NCBI GenBank assembly: GCA_000467715.1
Contig: AJFK01000304.1
Coordinates: 1-64,000 of the forward strand
Length of the DNA: 64,000 nucleotides
Source: Hysterium pulicare CBS 123377
Lineage: Eukaryota > Ascomycota > Dothideomycetes > Hysteriales > Hysteriaceae
Direction of reading: 5' to 3'
Part shown: positions 1 through 10,488 of the stretch, in pieces
Layout: each line of letters starts with the position of its first letter
How positions within the stretch are numbered: the first letter of the stretch is position 1
Translations under genes and position numbers: made by a program
Notes under the pieces: model-generated
Told to the model about the DNA's origin: nothing
What the model saw: the letters and a program-made list of their open reading frames with translations, nothing else
Database searches by the model: none

Positions 1-1391
1 CATTGTTTCCTCTATGACGGCACGCAGGTACTTGCAGCTACCGAGCTGGGGACCCTGGCGAATGTCTCGTCCTGAGGAGAAATTGGCCCTGATTTCGGAG
101 GTCAGGCGGGCGTAGGCGCGTGAGTTGTGTGAAAGGTAGAAGAATATGCCGCTCATTGCCGTCGAAGTGGTGCTTCCCCCTGAGACAAAAGCGTCGAGAC
201 AATGTCAGTATAGAAGTCACGGCCTATCGGGGAAGCTGTGTAAGAACAGTTTCGGCACGTACCTGCGGCGATGAAAAAGACGGCCTCAGCCCAGAGGTCC
301 TTGCTGATAAGGCCCAGTTCTTCGGGGCTTATGTCTCCTGAAGCGAGAGCGTAAAAGTCGTGCTTGGCATCTTTGGGGATAGTCATACGGGTGCTAATCA
401 TAGTCCTGATGGATCGATAGAAGCCGTCAAGATTCTGCTTCCCCGCAACGCTGTCAAGAAGCCACTCGAGGACCCTGAGACGTTTCCAAAAGTAGTACAG
501 CGAGCTACGGGCACTGAGTGTCTTGATACCCTCAACGATGACGCGGTGGGTGGGTTCAACTTGTGTGTCAAGAGAATAGCCAAACGCAAGCTGGCCGACT
601 ATGTCGACACCTAGCCGCTCGCACCTAGGCGTCAGGTTGACGATTTGATTCTGTCGGCTTGATTGCAGCAGCTGAACGAGGAAAGTATCAACCTGCTGTC
701 CCATCTCCGGTTCGAAGACTCGCATTGAGCGCTCCGACACAACGGGTCCGATAATTCGGCGCTTCTTGCGATGTGCCTCTTTGTCGAGAGTGTTCAACAG
801 GTTTGGGGTCCCGTCCCCACTTTGACGCATTTGGACGTAGGCTTGGCCTTTAGTCACTCGCGGATTGTTATAGATGTCTTTTGAGATCTATTAGCATGCT
901 GAAGTAGAATAAATGGGTTGTTCACACCTTGTACGGCTGTCGCACTGTTGAAAAGAAGACGATTGGGCGCCAGCCTCACGACTAAGCCTAGTATTTCCAT
1001 TAGTTTATGATCAGCAATGACGACAAGAGTTCAGCAGTCAGAGATATCACGGAGACAAGATATTGTGAACGTCGGTGAGAAGAATGAGCAAGAGTGCGGC
1101 TAGGAAATCTCCTTACCATATTTCTCGTGAAGCTGAAGCGAGACAAGGTGGAAGCACCGCCGCCACACATAGAATGCGCCATAGGCACTGGTGATTCTGG
1201 CAGTAAACGGCCCAGGATATTTCTTTAGGGGGTGGAATGCGAGCTGATAGCTCACGGCGACGACGATCTAAAGCAGCAGATCAGTGACGAAGTTGCTTTA
1301 AGGAAGGGGTCAAGAAACGCACTAATAGCACCAAGATGCGGGTGACATGGGCAATAGCTGCAAGCAAGATATCAAATAAGCCAGATTCCAT
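1..1391 (-). CDS. Cytochrome P450 monooxygenase, N-terminal part (runs off left edge)
   Basis: Haem-thiolate monooxygenase, probably ER-anchored; substrate unknown. Five exons are visible: 1323-1391, 1117-1267, 928-987, 263-877 and 179 to the edge, all with GT-AG introns. The start at 1391 gives a short hydrophobic anchor (IAHVTRILVLLIVVAV), followed by the proline hinge KKYPGPF and VVRLAPN, which are typical of P450 N termini. Exons 4-5 join to make the I-helix oxygen-binding motif AAGGSTTSTAMSG. The last visible residues, KYLRAVIEETM, lead into the K-helix just before ExxR would come. The haem-binding cysteine loop lies outside the window. It is divergent from a terpene cyclase 1.26 kb away, so oxidation of a terpene product is a reasonable inference. 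The P450 call is firm; the subfamily is not assigned. Confidence 0.9.
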
Positions 1392-2649
1392 TATTGCAGT
1401 CGTGAGAAGAGTGTGAGAGTCTGGCGATGATCAAAAAGATTTGCTTTTCGCGGCAAGAATGGAGTATGAGATGCCCTCCAAACAAAAATGCCGCAGTAAG
1501 TCACGGAACGAGCAGTATTCCAACCCCCCGGTCCCGTTGGTGCTACGCCTCCCCAAATTGTCCCGTTTTGATCCCATTCAATAACTGAAGGATTTATAGC
1601 TCCACCACTCGTTAGGGGCCGAGGCAGAATTGGCGTGATGGGGCCAATACGAGCCCAAACATTAGAAGCGTGAAGCTAGGCCGTTGACCGCTCATGGGGC
1701 TCCTTGCGTACTAATCTTGATGATGATAAATTGCGGAGTGATTCCTTGCTCACTAGTATTCGAGTAAAGAAGGACATAATCTGTCAGAAGTTGACAAGAC
1801 TTAAAGAAAGTAAAGAAGTTACAACACATTCCAAAGTTCTTCATGGGACAGACATTGTATCATACCTCAACGTCCCTTGATACACATAAGTGAGAAAGTC
1901 CGCTCGTCTGAGCCTACTAAAATAGCTTCACCTCTTCCACTGCAAATAGCTCTTTCAATGTTGCGTGCAAACATCTAGCGACCTTGTATCAGTCACCCTC
2001 TACCACATAGCCTCCCAACTGCAGGCTCCGCTCGTCGAAATACTAAGTCCGAGCCTCATACGGTAACCAATAGGACTTATAAGAAACGAGGCTACAAGAA
2101 GTCTCCAACACTGGATATGTGTGCGGGAGACATAGCGGGTTGTGAGTTTAGTGGAAGATTGGCAGTCAACAGGGGTTGTCGTAACATGTCGTTTCCAGAG
2201 GATAGGCCTGCGTGTACCAACTTCTTTTCGGCCAGCTTATAAAGCCAATTTAAACTTAGTATAAGGTGTCAAAGTAAGTTGCTATTATTAAGATTTTTAA
2301 ATGCAGCTTATAGAATAGAATCTACCCAGACTTGTGTGGTTTTGGAGGTCTGCAGTACGGTGGATAATGACACGCGTTGTGGATGCCAAATCGGCAGCAC
2401 CCGGCGTAGGCAGATAAAATTGGTGAATGGCTCATCCAGAGTGTGACTCACCTGCGATGTGTTGAAGGCGTTTCTGAGTCCCCTTTCACACAGAGCGAGA
2501 TTCCGTTCATAACCATTGGCGGCTTGCTTTCTCCAGGCACTTTACGAACCTCGAGGATAGAAAGGTACCCGAACCTGGATTTCCATAGGGCAACAACTTT
2601 AGGATCACCAGTACTACCAGCATACCCACCACGACTTCTACCTAAATTT
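1392..2649. promoter_or_regulatory. Divergent intergenic region, P450 / terpene cyclase
   Basis: No reading frame worth keeping lies between the two divergent start codons. The region is the natural place for a shared promoter of the P450 and the cyclase. I recognise no specific regulator site. The codons upstream of 2650 are open in the cyclase frame for 69 residues, but they look like leader and not protein. Confidence 0.5.
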
Positions 2650-4671
2650 ATGACTATGGCTACGCCGGATTACACAGCGATTTTCCTGGATCCCATGACC
2701 ACTCTGCTGCGGAGTCCTCGGGGGTCTTTGACCAAGTGCGACGGTTTGCTTCTTCGCATTAAGTCGTCTGTAGCCTGGATATCTTACGAACGCGGACGCA
2801 TTTCCGAACGGGACTGCTATCGACAGATTGCGAACGAATTGGGCGAGAATGAATCCGAAGATTCAATTGAGGCGGTGGTTGTCGACGCTCGTAATATGCT
2901 TTCAACTGACTATGCGCTCCTAGATGCGATCCGAGAACTTAAGGATTCTTCTGGAGGTACGTTGCACGTCTTTGCAATCACTGATATACCGCATGCTGAG
3001 TGGACAAACTTACGTGAGACGAACACCTGGAAGTATCTCTCGGATTTGTTTGACAATACGTTCACGTCTTGGGAGACTGATATGCGAAAATCAAACCCGG
3101 AGTTCTTCGACCACGTTCTTCGGGAGACGCAAACTCAACCGGCAGAGGCTGTCTTTATTGGCGACAAAATCGAACATATGGTTACGGCGAAGAACTGTGG
3201 CTTGACTGCGATCATCGGCGAGGACACGCAAGATACCATTCGGATGATGAGAAACCTTTGTGGAGATTCCTGCAAGCGAGGTTGGTCTTTTCTTCACGCC
3301 AACGCGTGTATGTTGCAGTCCATAGCGGATGGTGGTGAGGTCATCAACGATAATCTTTCCCAGCTATTGATTATCCACGCAACTGGTATATATGGTCTAA
3401 GCACATTACGAGAAGATACCCCGGAAGGGCCTTGGAGCCTTGTCTGTGGCAAAATGGCTCGTCCATTCGAGTCAAATGTGGGCGATGTTGAAACTACTGC
3501 CTTGGCAATGCTACTTTTGAGGCCAGATCAGGAGAAAGTGCACCTATTTATGGATAGCATCCGAGGAGCCATCAGTATTGAGGGGATTGTGGAGGCTAGC
3601 TTCGATCACTCTGTGGGCACCGATCCCGTTGTCTGCGTCAATGTACTTCGGCTCTTTGGCAAATATGGTCGTATCGAAGAAGTCCAAGGCACCTTGAAAT
3701 GGGTCTGCGAAGTGCTACATCATCGAGCATATCTAAGCGGGACCTGTCGATATCCACAACCGGATCATTTTCTGTACTTCCTAACGTGTCTCGTCATTGA
3801 CAGCGTGGGTATCAAAGAGTTGACTGAGCTGCGAAGCATCCTGAAACAACACGTGAGGGAGCGAATAGGGAGCTCTGATGATGCTCTAGGGGTCTCCCTG
3901 CGCCTCCTGTCGTGTAGTGCCCTGGGTCTCGGAAATTCAACGGATATGGAGAAATTGAGGAGCATGCAACTCAGCGACGGCGGGTGGGCAGGGAGCAATA
4001 TTTTTCGCTATGGAGAAAGTCGTCGCATGCTCCACAATCGAGGTGTCTCGACGGCGTTCGCCATTAAAGCCATCGGTGAGGCCGCAGTTTCCACAGGCAG
4101 GATCATGGGTGTTGATGAAGTTCCCAGCCGAAGCCGAACCGACAGGGAACTGCAAATCTGTCAGATAGGATCACGTTCCTGGATAGTCGAGCTTTATCTG
4201 TCGATAGAGGCGAACACTGCAGCAAAGTTGATCGATATTGCTGTCCAGACTTCGGTATGGTTCAAGAATGCGGCAGTGGCCATGTTCCCCTACTCTGAGT
4301 TCGTCTTCGCTATCGTTGTCCATGGCGTCATGTCCCTATTGGTAAAGGAACGGAAGTTTCGAGGTTGGGTTCTCGATCGCGAGGACCGGATTCTGGCACC
4401 ATTGGAGGCTTGTTTAATCGCTTGTTTCACGTGGTGTACGCAAATCTACTTTGCTGTTCATCATGGAATATGCAATACTAAAGCCTCAATTAAAGGGTCA
4501 AAGGACAAGGCTATCTCAAAATTGAGAGATAGTGTCGTGGGCAAGGTGGAGGGCTTTGGCGACAGCATGATAGCAGCAGGCGAAAAGGTGAAGGCTACAG
4601 CTTCGCCGGGGAAACAGAAGAATGTTCGAAGTGGAAGCATAGTGCCAGACATGACGGAACTACGCAACTAG
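2650..4671 (+). CDS. HAD-like class II terpene cyclase (AstC/drimane-synthase type)
   Basis: Single-exon protein of 673 aa with an N-terminal HAD-fold domain (about residues 8-210) and a C-terminal terpene-cyclase beta domain (about 230-560). The family known from AstC of Aspergillus cyclises farnesyl diphosphate by protonation to drimanyl-type diphosphates. The HAD motif I reads FLDPMTT, so the first Asp is kept but the second, the acid/base of HAD phosphatases, is Met. Motif IV-like GDKIEH follows near residue 175. The cyclase acid motif is D279-V-E-T-T, against the DxDTT I remember for the family. A QW-type motif, QLSDGGW, is at 440-446. The C-terminal 150 residues are helical and of unknown role. 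I chose the Met at 2650 (or 2656) because the HAD domain begins right after it; an in-frame Met at 2443 adds 69 unlikely residues. The family call is good; the product is inferred. Confidence 0.82.
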   Translation: MTMATPDYTAIFLDPMTTLLRSPRGSLTKCDGLLLRIKSSVAWISYERGRISERDCYRQIANELGENESEDSIEAVVVDARNMLSTDYALLDAIRELKDSSGGTLHVFAITDIPHAEWTNLRETNTWKYLSDLFDNTFTSWETDMRKSNPEFFDHVLRETQTQPAEAVFIGDKIEHMVTAKNCGLTAIIGEDTQDTIRMMRNLCGDSCKRGWSFLHANACMLQSIADGGEVINDNLSQLLIIHATGIYGLSTLREDTPEGPWSLVCGKMARPFESNVGDVETTALAMLLLRPDQEKVHLFMDSIRGAISIEGIVEASFDHSVGTDPVVCVNVLRLFGKYGRIEEVQGTLKWVCEVLHHRAYLSGTCRYPQPDHFLYFLTCLVIDSVGIKELTELRSILKQHVRERIGSSDDALGVSLRLLSCSALGLGNSTDMEKLRSMQLSDGGWAGSNIFRYGESRRMLHNRGVSTAFAIKAIGEAAVSTGRIMGVDEVPSRSRTDRELQICQIGSRSWIVELYLSIEANTAAKLIDIAVQTSVWFKNAAVAMFPYSEFVFAIVVHGVMSLLVKERKFRGWVLDREDRILAPLEACLIACFTWCTQIYFAVHHGICNTKASIKGSKDKAISKLRDSVVGKVEGFGDSMIAAGEKVKATASPGKQKNVRSGSIVPDMTELRN

Positions 4672-5539
4672 GCTTCTTATGGATAGGGCGTGACTGTTGC
4701 TCAAATTCAGGTGTCAGAACCTGGTTTTGAAAGGGGCATGAATCGTATTTGACTACGAATCCATCTGGTCGGGCGTGACAGACTTACAGAAAGTTGATGA
4801 TTTGAGAAGATAACATGGCAGTCGCGGTGTAAGAGGGTTTGTGCAAGCTCGTTAGAATATCTAGGTGCTCTAATTATCCTGCCTGTGCCGTCAGGTCACT
4901 GTTGCCAGAATCCTCCTATCCCGTCCAACCCACTAAAGTCCTCAAGGAAACGGGCGCACTATGCTCTTCTACCGTATCTCTTTTCTGCCGTCTCTTAACT
5001 AGATCCAGCTTCTTCATCGCCGTCCGGACGATCTTCGTCGGGCAACTGCCCCATTTCGCATACGTCCAAGTGCACAAGGACTCAACCGTCTTTTAATGCA
5101 AAGCGCTGCTCGAGTTGAGTGAGACACGCGATCTCCTCCTCCGCCGATGAGGACAAGCGCCGGAACTGAGGAGCAATCAAAGAGCAGTTCATCGAGAGTG
5201 GTAAAGCGTAGGTCGGTACGGATCGTAGCCATCACGTAATGGGTGAAGGTTTGGGATGAAGTTGATCCGGTGTTGCTGAGTAACATGCCATAGCAAACCC
5301 AACCATTTGCTGACTGCTCCAATCTTCAAAGATGGTCCACGAGCGATACGCGATACATTCATGCACTTCGACAAGCCACCACTGTCGCTTTTGGACGATG
5401 AGCTGTCGATCTGGCCTCCATGATCGATTGCGCAATATCCCCCCGCCATGACAAGCAACTTCACTTGTTTATTGAGACATAAGGCGCACTCGTTCCACCA
5501 CATCGCATCAATCAATCTCCTTGAAGACCGTAGTTCAAT
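4672..5539. other. Intergenic region without recognisable gene
   Basis: The frames here are short and low in family signal. A long antisense frame reaching into the next gene is its shadow. It holds the 3' end of the cyclase transcript and the promoter of the carbonic anhydrase. Confidence 0.4.
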
Positions 5540-6109
5540 ATGTCTTCTTCGGTTGAACAAAACCTCGTCCAAGCTAACAAGGCTTACGCCTCCAATTTCA
5601 CCCAGGGTGACCTTGCCCTCCCTCCCTCGCAGAAATATACTGTCGGTATGCCGCCATTCACCTTCGAATCCGCTCTTTCCCCCGGAGCTGATGATATGGC
5701 GATGGCAGTTACGTGCATGGACGCCCGCATCGATCCAGCAGCCGCTTTTGGCATTCCCTTGGGAGCGGCCCATGTTATCCGCAATGCTGGTGCTTCGGCA
5801 CAAGACGCGTTTCGATCTCTCGTCATTTCCCAACAGTTACTCGGTACCACCGATGTGCTCCTCATAAAGCATACCGGCTGCGGGATGTTGACCTTTGACA
5901 ATGCTGCCGCGAAGAGCCTCGTTGCGAAGAACAAGGGTGATGAAGCGGTCCGGGAGGTTGAAGATTTGGACTTTTTGACATTTCCGCAATTGGAGCAGGC
6001 GGTAAAGGACGACCTGGACTGGCTGAAGGCGAAGAAGATAGAGGGCGGAGTCGAAATCAGTGGTTGGGTCTACGAGGTCGAGACAGGAAAGGTTAGGAAG
6101 GTGGAATAG
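5540..6109 (+). CDS. Beta-class carbonic anhydrase
   Basis: Zinc enzyme that interconverts CO2 and bicarbonate, supplying bicarbonate to carboxylases and CO2 sensing. Two exons, 5540-5645 and 5709-6109, give 168 aa. The join makes QKYTVVTCMDARIDP, with the zinc cysteine and the Asp-Arg pair (CxDxR). The other zinc ligands are in KHTGCGM (His and Cys). The VIRNAG loop is conserved. The intron (5646-5708, GTATGC...CAG) is 63 nt and has no stop in frame, so the unspliced reading adds 21 residues right before the active site; family alignment argues it is removed. The length fits the short fungal beta-CA group. No targeting sequence is evident, so it is probably cytosolic. Confidence 0.92.
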   Translation: MSSSVEQNLVQANKAYASNFTQGDLALPPSQKYTVGMPPFTFESALSPGADDMAMAVTCMDARIDPAAAFGIPLGAAHVIRNAGASAQDAFRSLVISQQLLGTTDVLLIKHTGCGMLTFDNAAAKSLVAKNKGDEAVREVEDLDFLTFPQLEQAVKDDLDWLKAKKIEGGVEISGWVYEVETGKVRKVE

Positions 6110-6208
6110 GCTCACGTGCTCGATTTTTGGTTTTTCTTGGGACTTGATTGATATCCTACTAGTTACCTACCGGCGTACTATGGACTAGACATCGATTCTC
6201 AGTACCGA

Positions 6209-7997
6209 TCAAGGAAACTCGGCGAACGGCAACTCGATACGTTTTGTAAGATACTCCAAGATTGCAAGGATCCTCTCGTCCTCAAATCGCCTACCTACAA
6301 GCTGTAGTGACACAGGTAGACCTTCAAATTCGTCACCGTCATCTATCGATAGTTAATTGAGCTCGGTAAACACCATTCAGTAGCACTTGCATAATTCGTA
6401 ATTCTCCTTGTCCTGCCCAGACATGGGTTTGTACCCTTGCTCGGCAAGGTCTAACCGTTTGTCCACCTTTGTGACGGGGAAAACAACTGCAGGGTAGTCA
6501 AGCAGGTTCCATTGACTGGTATAATTCCAATACTTTGCGGTATTATGTCTGGGAGCGACTCCTGGTCCGGCGGGACATAAAATCACGTCCACAGCGTTGA
6601 TCGGCCCTCCCGTGTCATTGAATCCACTTCCACTATCATTCCACACCTTGGCGTACTCTTTCCGGTATGCCTCTCGTTCCTCTAGCCAATATGTAAGTTC
6701 ACCTACACTGAGTTTCTTGACGCATGGGTTCTCTTTGATGATCCATTCGGTGAGCGGCCGCCACGGCTCGCCACTTGAATCGATAGTCTCCGAATCGTCA
6801 ATTCCTCCATCGGTAAAATACAGACTGGAGATTATGGCCCATGCTTCATCGTGAAGATGAGGTTTCCAGTCAACAACACGAATTTTGACTTCTTCCAATT
6901 TCGAGACCATGAATTTCAATGCGCGGTGATTGGTGGGTGGGGTTTGACTACGTCGTCGTGCCACATGACACCAATCCTGAGGGATGCCAGAGATGATTCA
7001 GGAACCTTCCTCCACGGCATTGGAATGAGAGCGGGTTCGGTGATCCAGGGTTGTGAGTCGATGATCGTCTTCATGAATAGTTGCAGGCCGGCCAGAGAGC
7101 TGCTTATTGGTCCCAGGACGGTGTCGACACTATCAGCACCTGCCATGATATATCCCCATCCATCAGTTGGTAATCGAAAGGCTGTTGGTTTGAGGCCATA
7201 GAGGCCATTGTTCGCGGCAGGACTACGAATACTACCGCCTACATCGGACCCAATGCCAAGGCAGCTTCCTCTTAGCCCGATAAGAGCCCCTTCACCCCCA
7301 GAGGATCCACCTGGAGAGACATTGCGATTGTACGGGTTGACTGTTACACCGTAGAGATTGCTATCCGTCTCCAGATGCATCATGCTCTGAGGCTCGGTGG
7401 TTCGGGCATGAAACACGGCGCCTGCTCGCCAGAGAATTTGGAGAATGTGGGCATCCTCTTTAGAGACCTTGTCCCACCATGCTACGTATCCAGCATGCAG
7501 GCGAAGCCCATTCATACCTATGTGTTCTTTCACACTGATCGGTAGGCCATGCAGGGGTCCTACCGGCTTTCGATGAGTAGAAAAGTACTCGTCAAGATTG
7601 TTGGCCCTGGCCAGTGATTGTTCTGGTAGGAGTTGCGTGACACAATTTGCCTACTCTACCATCAGCTGTAGAACTGATAGCGAAGTCCAGAAAATCAAAT
7701 TACCAACTTCTGTGCTACGCCCGCTCTTCGTAAGAATGCTCGTGTCACGGCGGTTGCAGACAGCTGACCAGATCCCAATAACGCCACAAGCTCCTCGGGA
7801 GGTAACTGGGTGACTGAGAGTTCATGAGGATCGAGAACCTGTGCTGGGATACCCATTACGTTTGTTGGTATCTTATCGTTGGAAAAATCCGGTAGCGGCG
7901 GCTCGACTAGAGCAATTGATGCGTCCCGGTAGTCCTGAGCCTCGCGGGCGATGTCTTGCCATGGTCTCTTCAGATTTTTCTTCGCAGAGCGAGACAT
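6209..7997 (-). CDS. Amidase (amidase-signature family, AmdS-like) with one apparent frameshift
   Basis: Serine hydrolase that releases ammonia from amides. Exons are 7704-7997, 6391-7650 and 6209-6342. The catalytic triad is visible: Lys in HGLPISVKEH, the cis-Ser in GGSSGGEGAL, and the nucleophile Ser in GSDVGGSIRSPA. The second intron (6343-6390) has a GC donor (GCAAGT). Using it restores NYELYDDGDEFEGLPV, whereas the nearby GT donor breaks the frame. The summed exons are one base short of a whole number of codons. The slip lies near 6921-6927, where VVKPHPPIT should continue as RALKF but a base is missing. This falls after the triad and is either a real lesion or an assembly error. Without it the protein would be about 562 aa, normal for the family. 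The alternative start at 8024 is less likely. Confidence 0.85.
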
Positions 7998-8259
7998 ATC
8001 CTGGTTTCCAAAGACAGGTCTCATGTGCCTGGGTGTCTCAGAATCACTGACATTGTTGAGTAACAGCAGCTTGAATGCAAGTACAACCGGATTTCTTGGC
8101 GGCGATGACTAACCATGCCATTTGAGTCTCGATGCGTTCGTGTCTACCATGTTCACTGGAATAGTTGGACAGACCTGCCAACAGTGTTATGATTATTATG
8201 GGTATCACTATAAAAGTCCGTCCACCTACAGCCACAAAGACTATTCTGAAGGCAATTCT

Positions 8260-9282
8260 CTAAAGGCTATCCTCGTTGTAATTGGCCCGAGACCGTCCCA
8301 TCCTCTCGCCGAGGTCCATTTCCCCCGTCTTGCGATGCAGGTTTGCGACAAACTTCCGGCCACCATCAAGAGACCGGTTCATCAACTCCTTTTCCTCCAA
8401 AGCGTCTTGCTCTTGTTGTTGTCTGACCCGATCTTTACGTTCCTGTTCCACAGCAGTTGCGTCGGCCTGCATCCTTGCGAGCTTTTCTTCCATGCTAGGC
8501 TTGCCTTCCTCTTGCTGTGTTGAGCATGAGCGAATGTCATCTTGAGAACTACGCCGTGGGGAGGGAGATCGTCGTCGGTCACCATAATGACGTCGAGGAG
8601 GAGTGCGTGATCGATGATGGCGTTGGTATGGAGAGCGTGACCTTCGGCGATCATCGGGGTGATGCTCGTATGAAGAGCGCGAGCGCGAGCGACGACGGCG
8701 ATGGTGTCGGGAGTCTCGGACTCTTCGATCTCTGTCGTATCTCGAACTTCGATGCTTGTCATCGTGCCTCCTGCTATGATGTCTGCCTTCGTCTTTCCCT
8801 CGAGATTTACTCTGTGTCGCTTGTTTGAGAGCCTTGAGAGTCGCCTCCATCTGCTGCCTTTTAATGACCATTAGCGGATCATCACGGACTTTGATAGCAG
8901 TATCGCGGGCAGAGTTGGCATTGCTGGTCACTTCCAGTGGGGCAGCAGCCCCCTTCTCCAGCTTTTTGGAGTCGTCGTTCTTCAAGAGCTGGTCGATCCT
9001 CCGTTTGCCCAGTAGGTAGCCCTCCATTTCCTCGGTAGTGCCTGACTGACCGGCAGCGGGTCCATTGTACATCCAGTCCACACGGTTAACTCTCGTCTTT
9101 CCGCCATGGGCCTCTTGTAGCTTCTGCAGTTCCTCGATAGCCCGCTCTTCAGCCCGTTCTTTCTTAAGCTTGTCGATGAGCTTCCGCTCATCCAGTGCCT
9201 TCTTCTCCTCGTCGTAGACTCTCCTTTGATTTTTGAGCAGGTTAACGTGCCATGATTTCTTCAGGTTGAGATCGCCACCCAT
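8260..9282 (-). CDS. CWC25: Pre-mRNA-splicing factor CWC25
   Basis: Spliceosome factor that joins after Prp2 remodelling and promotes the first catalytic step. Single exon, 340 aa. The N terminus [13 protein letters not shown] is the family hallmark, followed by a charged helical Cwf18/CIR-type N domain ([20 protein letters not shown]) and the VDWMYNGP motif near residue 70. The middle is rich in Arg-Ser and Arg-His dipeptides (about 175-250), as in metazoan and filamentous fungal homologues. The C terminus returns to a coiled-coil segment ending in ADLG-type residues ([21 protein letters not shown] region). The start is set by the conserved MGGDLN. It is divergent from TFA2. Confidence 0.95.
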   Translation of the reverse strand: MGGDLNLKKSWHVNLLKNQRRVYDEEKKALDERKLIDKLKKERAEERAIEELQKLQEAHGGKTRVNRVDWMYNGPAAGQSGTTEEMEGYLLGKRRIDQLLKNDDSKKLEKGAAAPLEVTSNANSARDTAIKVRDDPLMVIKRQQMEATLKALKQATQSKSRGKDEGRHHSRRHDDKHRSSRYDRDRRVRDSRHHRRRRSRSRSSYEHHPDDRRRSRSPYQRHHRSRTPPRRHYGDRRRSPSPRRSSQDDIRSCSTQQEEGKPSMEEKLARMQADATAVEQERKDRVRQQQEQDALEEKELMNRSLDGGRKFVANLHRKTGEMDLGERMGRSRANYNEDSL

Positions 9283-9690
9283 GGTTGCGACGATGAAGAT
9301 ATGCGAAAGCGGCTATTGACTTTGATGGGACTCGAAGGGTAGTGAATGGTAGGCAGTATAGGCTGACGCGAGTAGGTAGCTGGAGTGAAGGTCTCGGTGG
9401 CGGGTAGAATGAGAGGCGGACCTGACTCTCGCGGCGACCGGAGAAACAATGGGTCCGGTGCCTCACTCACACTTGGCGCATCGCGAGGCGGTCCGTATCA
9501 CCATCTAGGTACACTGTGACGCCGTGGAGGAACATTCACTTGGCTGCCTATTTCACTCAGCACTAACGGTTTCTATATCTTCGTGGTCCCTCCGTTGAAC
9601 CCCGTTATTTGTCCAAGCAAGCACATCGACCCTGCCTCCATTTTCTGGCAGCGCCTGCAACCCCAACTCGTCCTCGTCCCCCTAACCGTC
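9283..9690. promoter_or_regulatory. Divergent promoter region CWC25 / TFA2
   Basis: About 400 bp between two divergent start codons of housekeeping genes. An upstream extension of the TFA2 frame to 9583 is open, but it lacks family similarity and is read here as leader. No TATA-like element stands out. Confidence 0.5.
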
Positions 9691-10488
9691 ATGTCGTTCC
9701 TCAAGTCTTCTTCTGCAATACCCAAGGTCTCCGCACCCTCTCCTACTCCATCCAATTCTTCCGCCACTGGTACGAAACGCAAGCGACCGGCCGACGATGT
9801 AACACCCGCCACCGTTTACTCGCAGCCGAAGGACACCGGAACCGGAACCCACATCTTCACTCAGGTCACCTACGCCATCGAGCATTTGCGCCTCCAGGAT
9901 CGTTGGATGTCGTTTCAGGATATCACTGACTATCTGAACATTTCCAATGATACGGCATCTCGCGCCCAGCTCCAGGCCATCTTTCGTACTCCAGGCCATG
10001 CCCGCATCGAATTCAACGGCAAAGACCTCTATCGTTACAAGCCAAAGCACAGCGTCCGCAACTCAGAGCAACTTAAGGGTTTCCTACAGAACCAGAAGTC
10101 TGCGCAGGGTCTTTCTGTCAGGGAGTTGAAGGATGGCTGGACTTCGGTTCAGGAAGCCGTTGCCGTCATGGAGAAAAAGAAAGAACTACTGGTGACACAC
10201 AACAAGAAAGATGGAAGTGCGAGGACAGTCTGGATAAATGATCCAACCCTCATGCACAGCGTGGACCCGGATTTCCAGAACGAGTGGCACAAGATACAGC
10301 TACCTCCAAACCCCGACGACCTACGAAACAAATTGGTGGCTGCGGGGCTGAAGCCTTCTAGTGCGCCCAAGGAGATTGTGGTGGCCAAGCCAAAGGAGAA
10401 GAAGAAAAAGGCCCCTAGAAGGGGTGGCAAGCAGACCAACACCCATATGGCCTCGATTTTGAAGGACTATTCTCATAAGAGGAAGTAG
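9691..10488 (+). CDS. TFA2: Transcription initiation factor IIE subunit beta
   Basis: Small subunit of TFIIE, which recruits and regulates TFIIH at RNA polymerase II promoters. Single exon, 265 aa from the Met of MSFLKSSSAIPK. It has a low-complexity N terminus with a basic patch (TKRKRPADD), then two winged-helix segments. The first begins around HIFTQVTYAIEHLRLQDRW (residues 55-75) with the ISND..SRAQLQ helix; the second is around VRELKDGW to KDGSARTVWIND. The C-terminal basic tail (KPKEKKKKAPRRGGK) matches the DNA/IIE-alpha-binding tail of the family. A further 36 codons are open upstream and were not taken. Confidence 0.93.
   Translation: MSFLKSSSAIPKVSAPSPTPSNSSATGTKRKRPADDVTPATVYSQPKDTGTGTHIFTQVTYAIEHLRLQDRWMSFQDITDYLNISNDTASRAQLQAIFRTPGHARIEFNGKDLYRYKPKHSVRNSEQLKGFLQNQKSAQGLSVRELKDGWTSVQEAVAVMEKKKELLVTHNKKDGSARTVWINDPTLMHSVDPDFQNEWHKIQLPPNPDDLRNKLVAAGLKPSSAPKEIVVAKPKEKKKKAPRRGGKQTNTHMASILKDYSHKRK

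Noticed and set aside
2443-2649. Terpene cyclase start at 2443
   Set aside because: Adds 69 residues with no HAD similarity; the domain begins just after 2650.
5189-5833. 214-aa minus-strand frame opposite the carbonic anhydrase
   Set aside because: It overlaps the coding exon, shows no family signal and is a codon-bias shadow.
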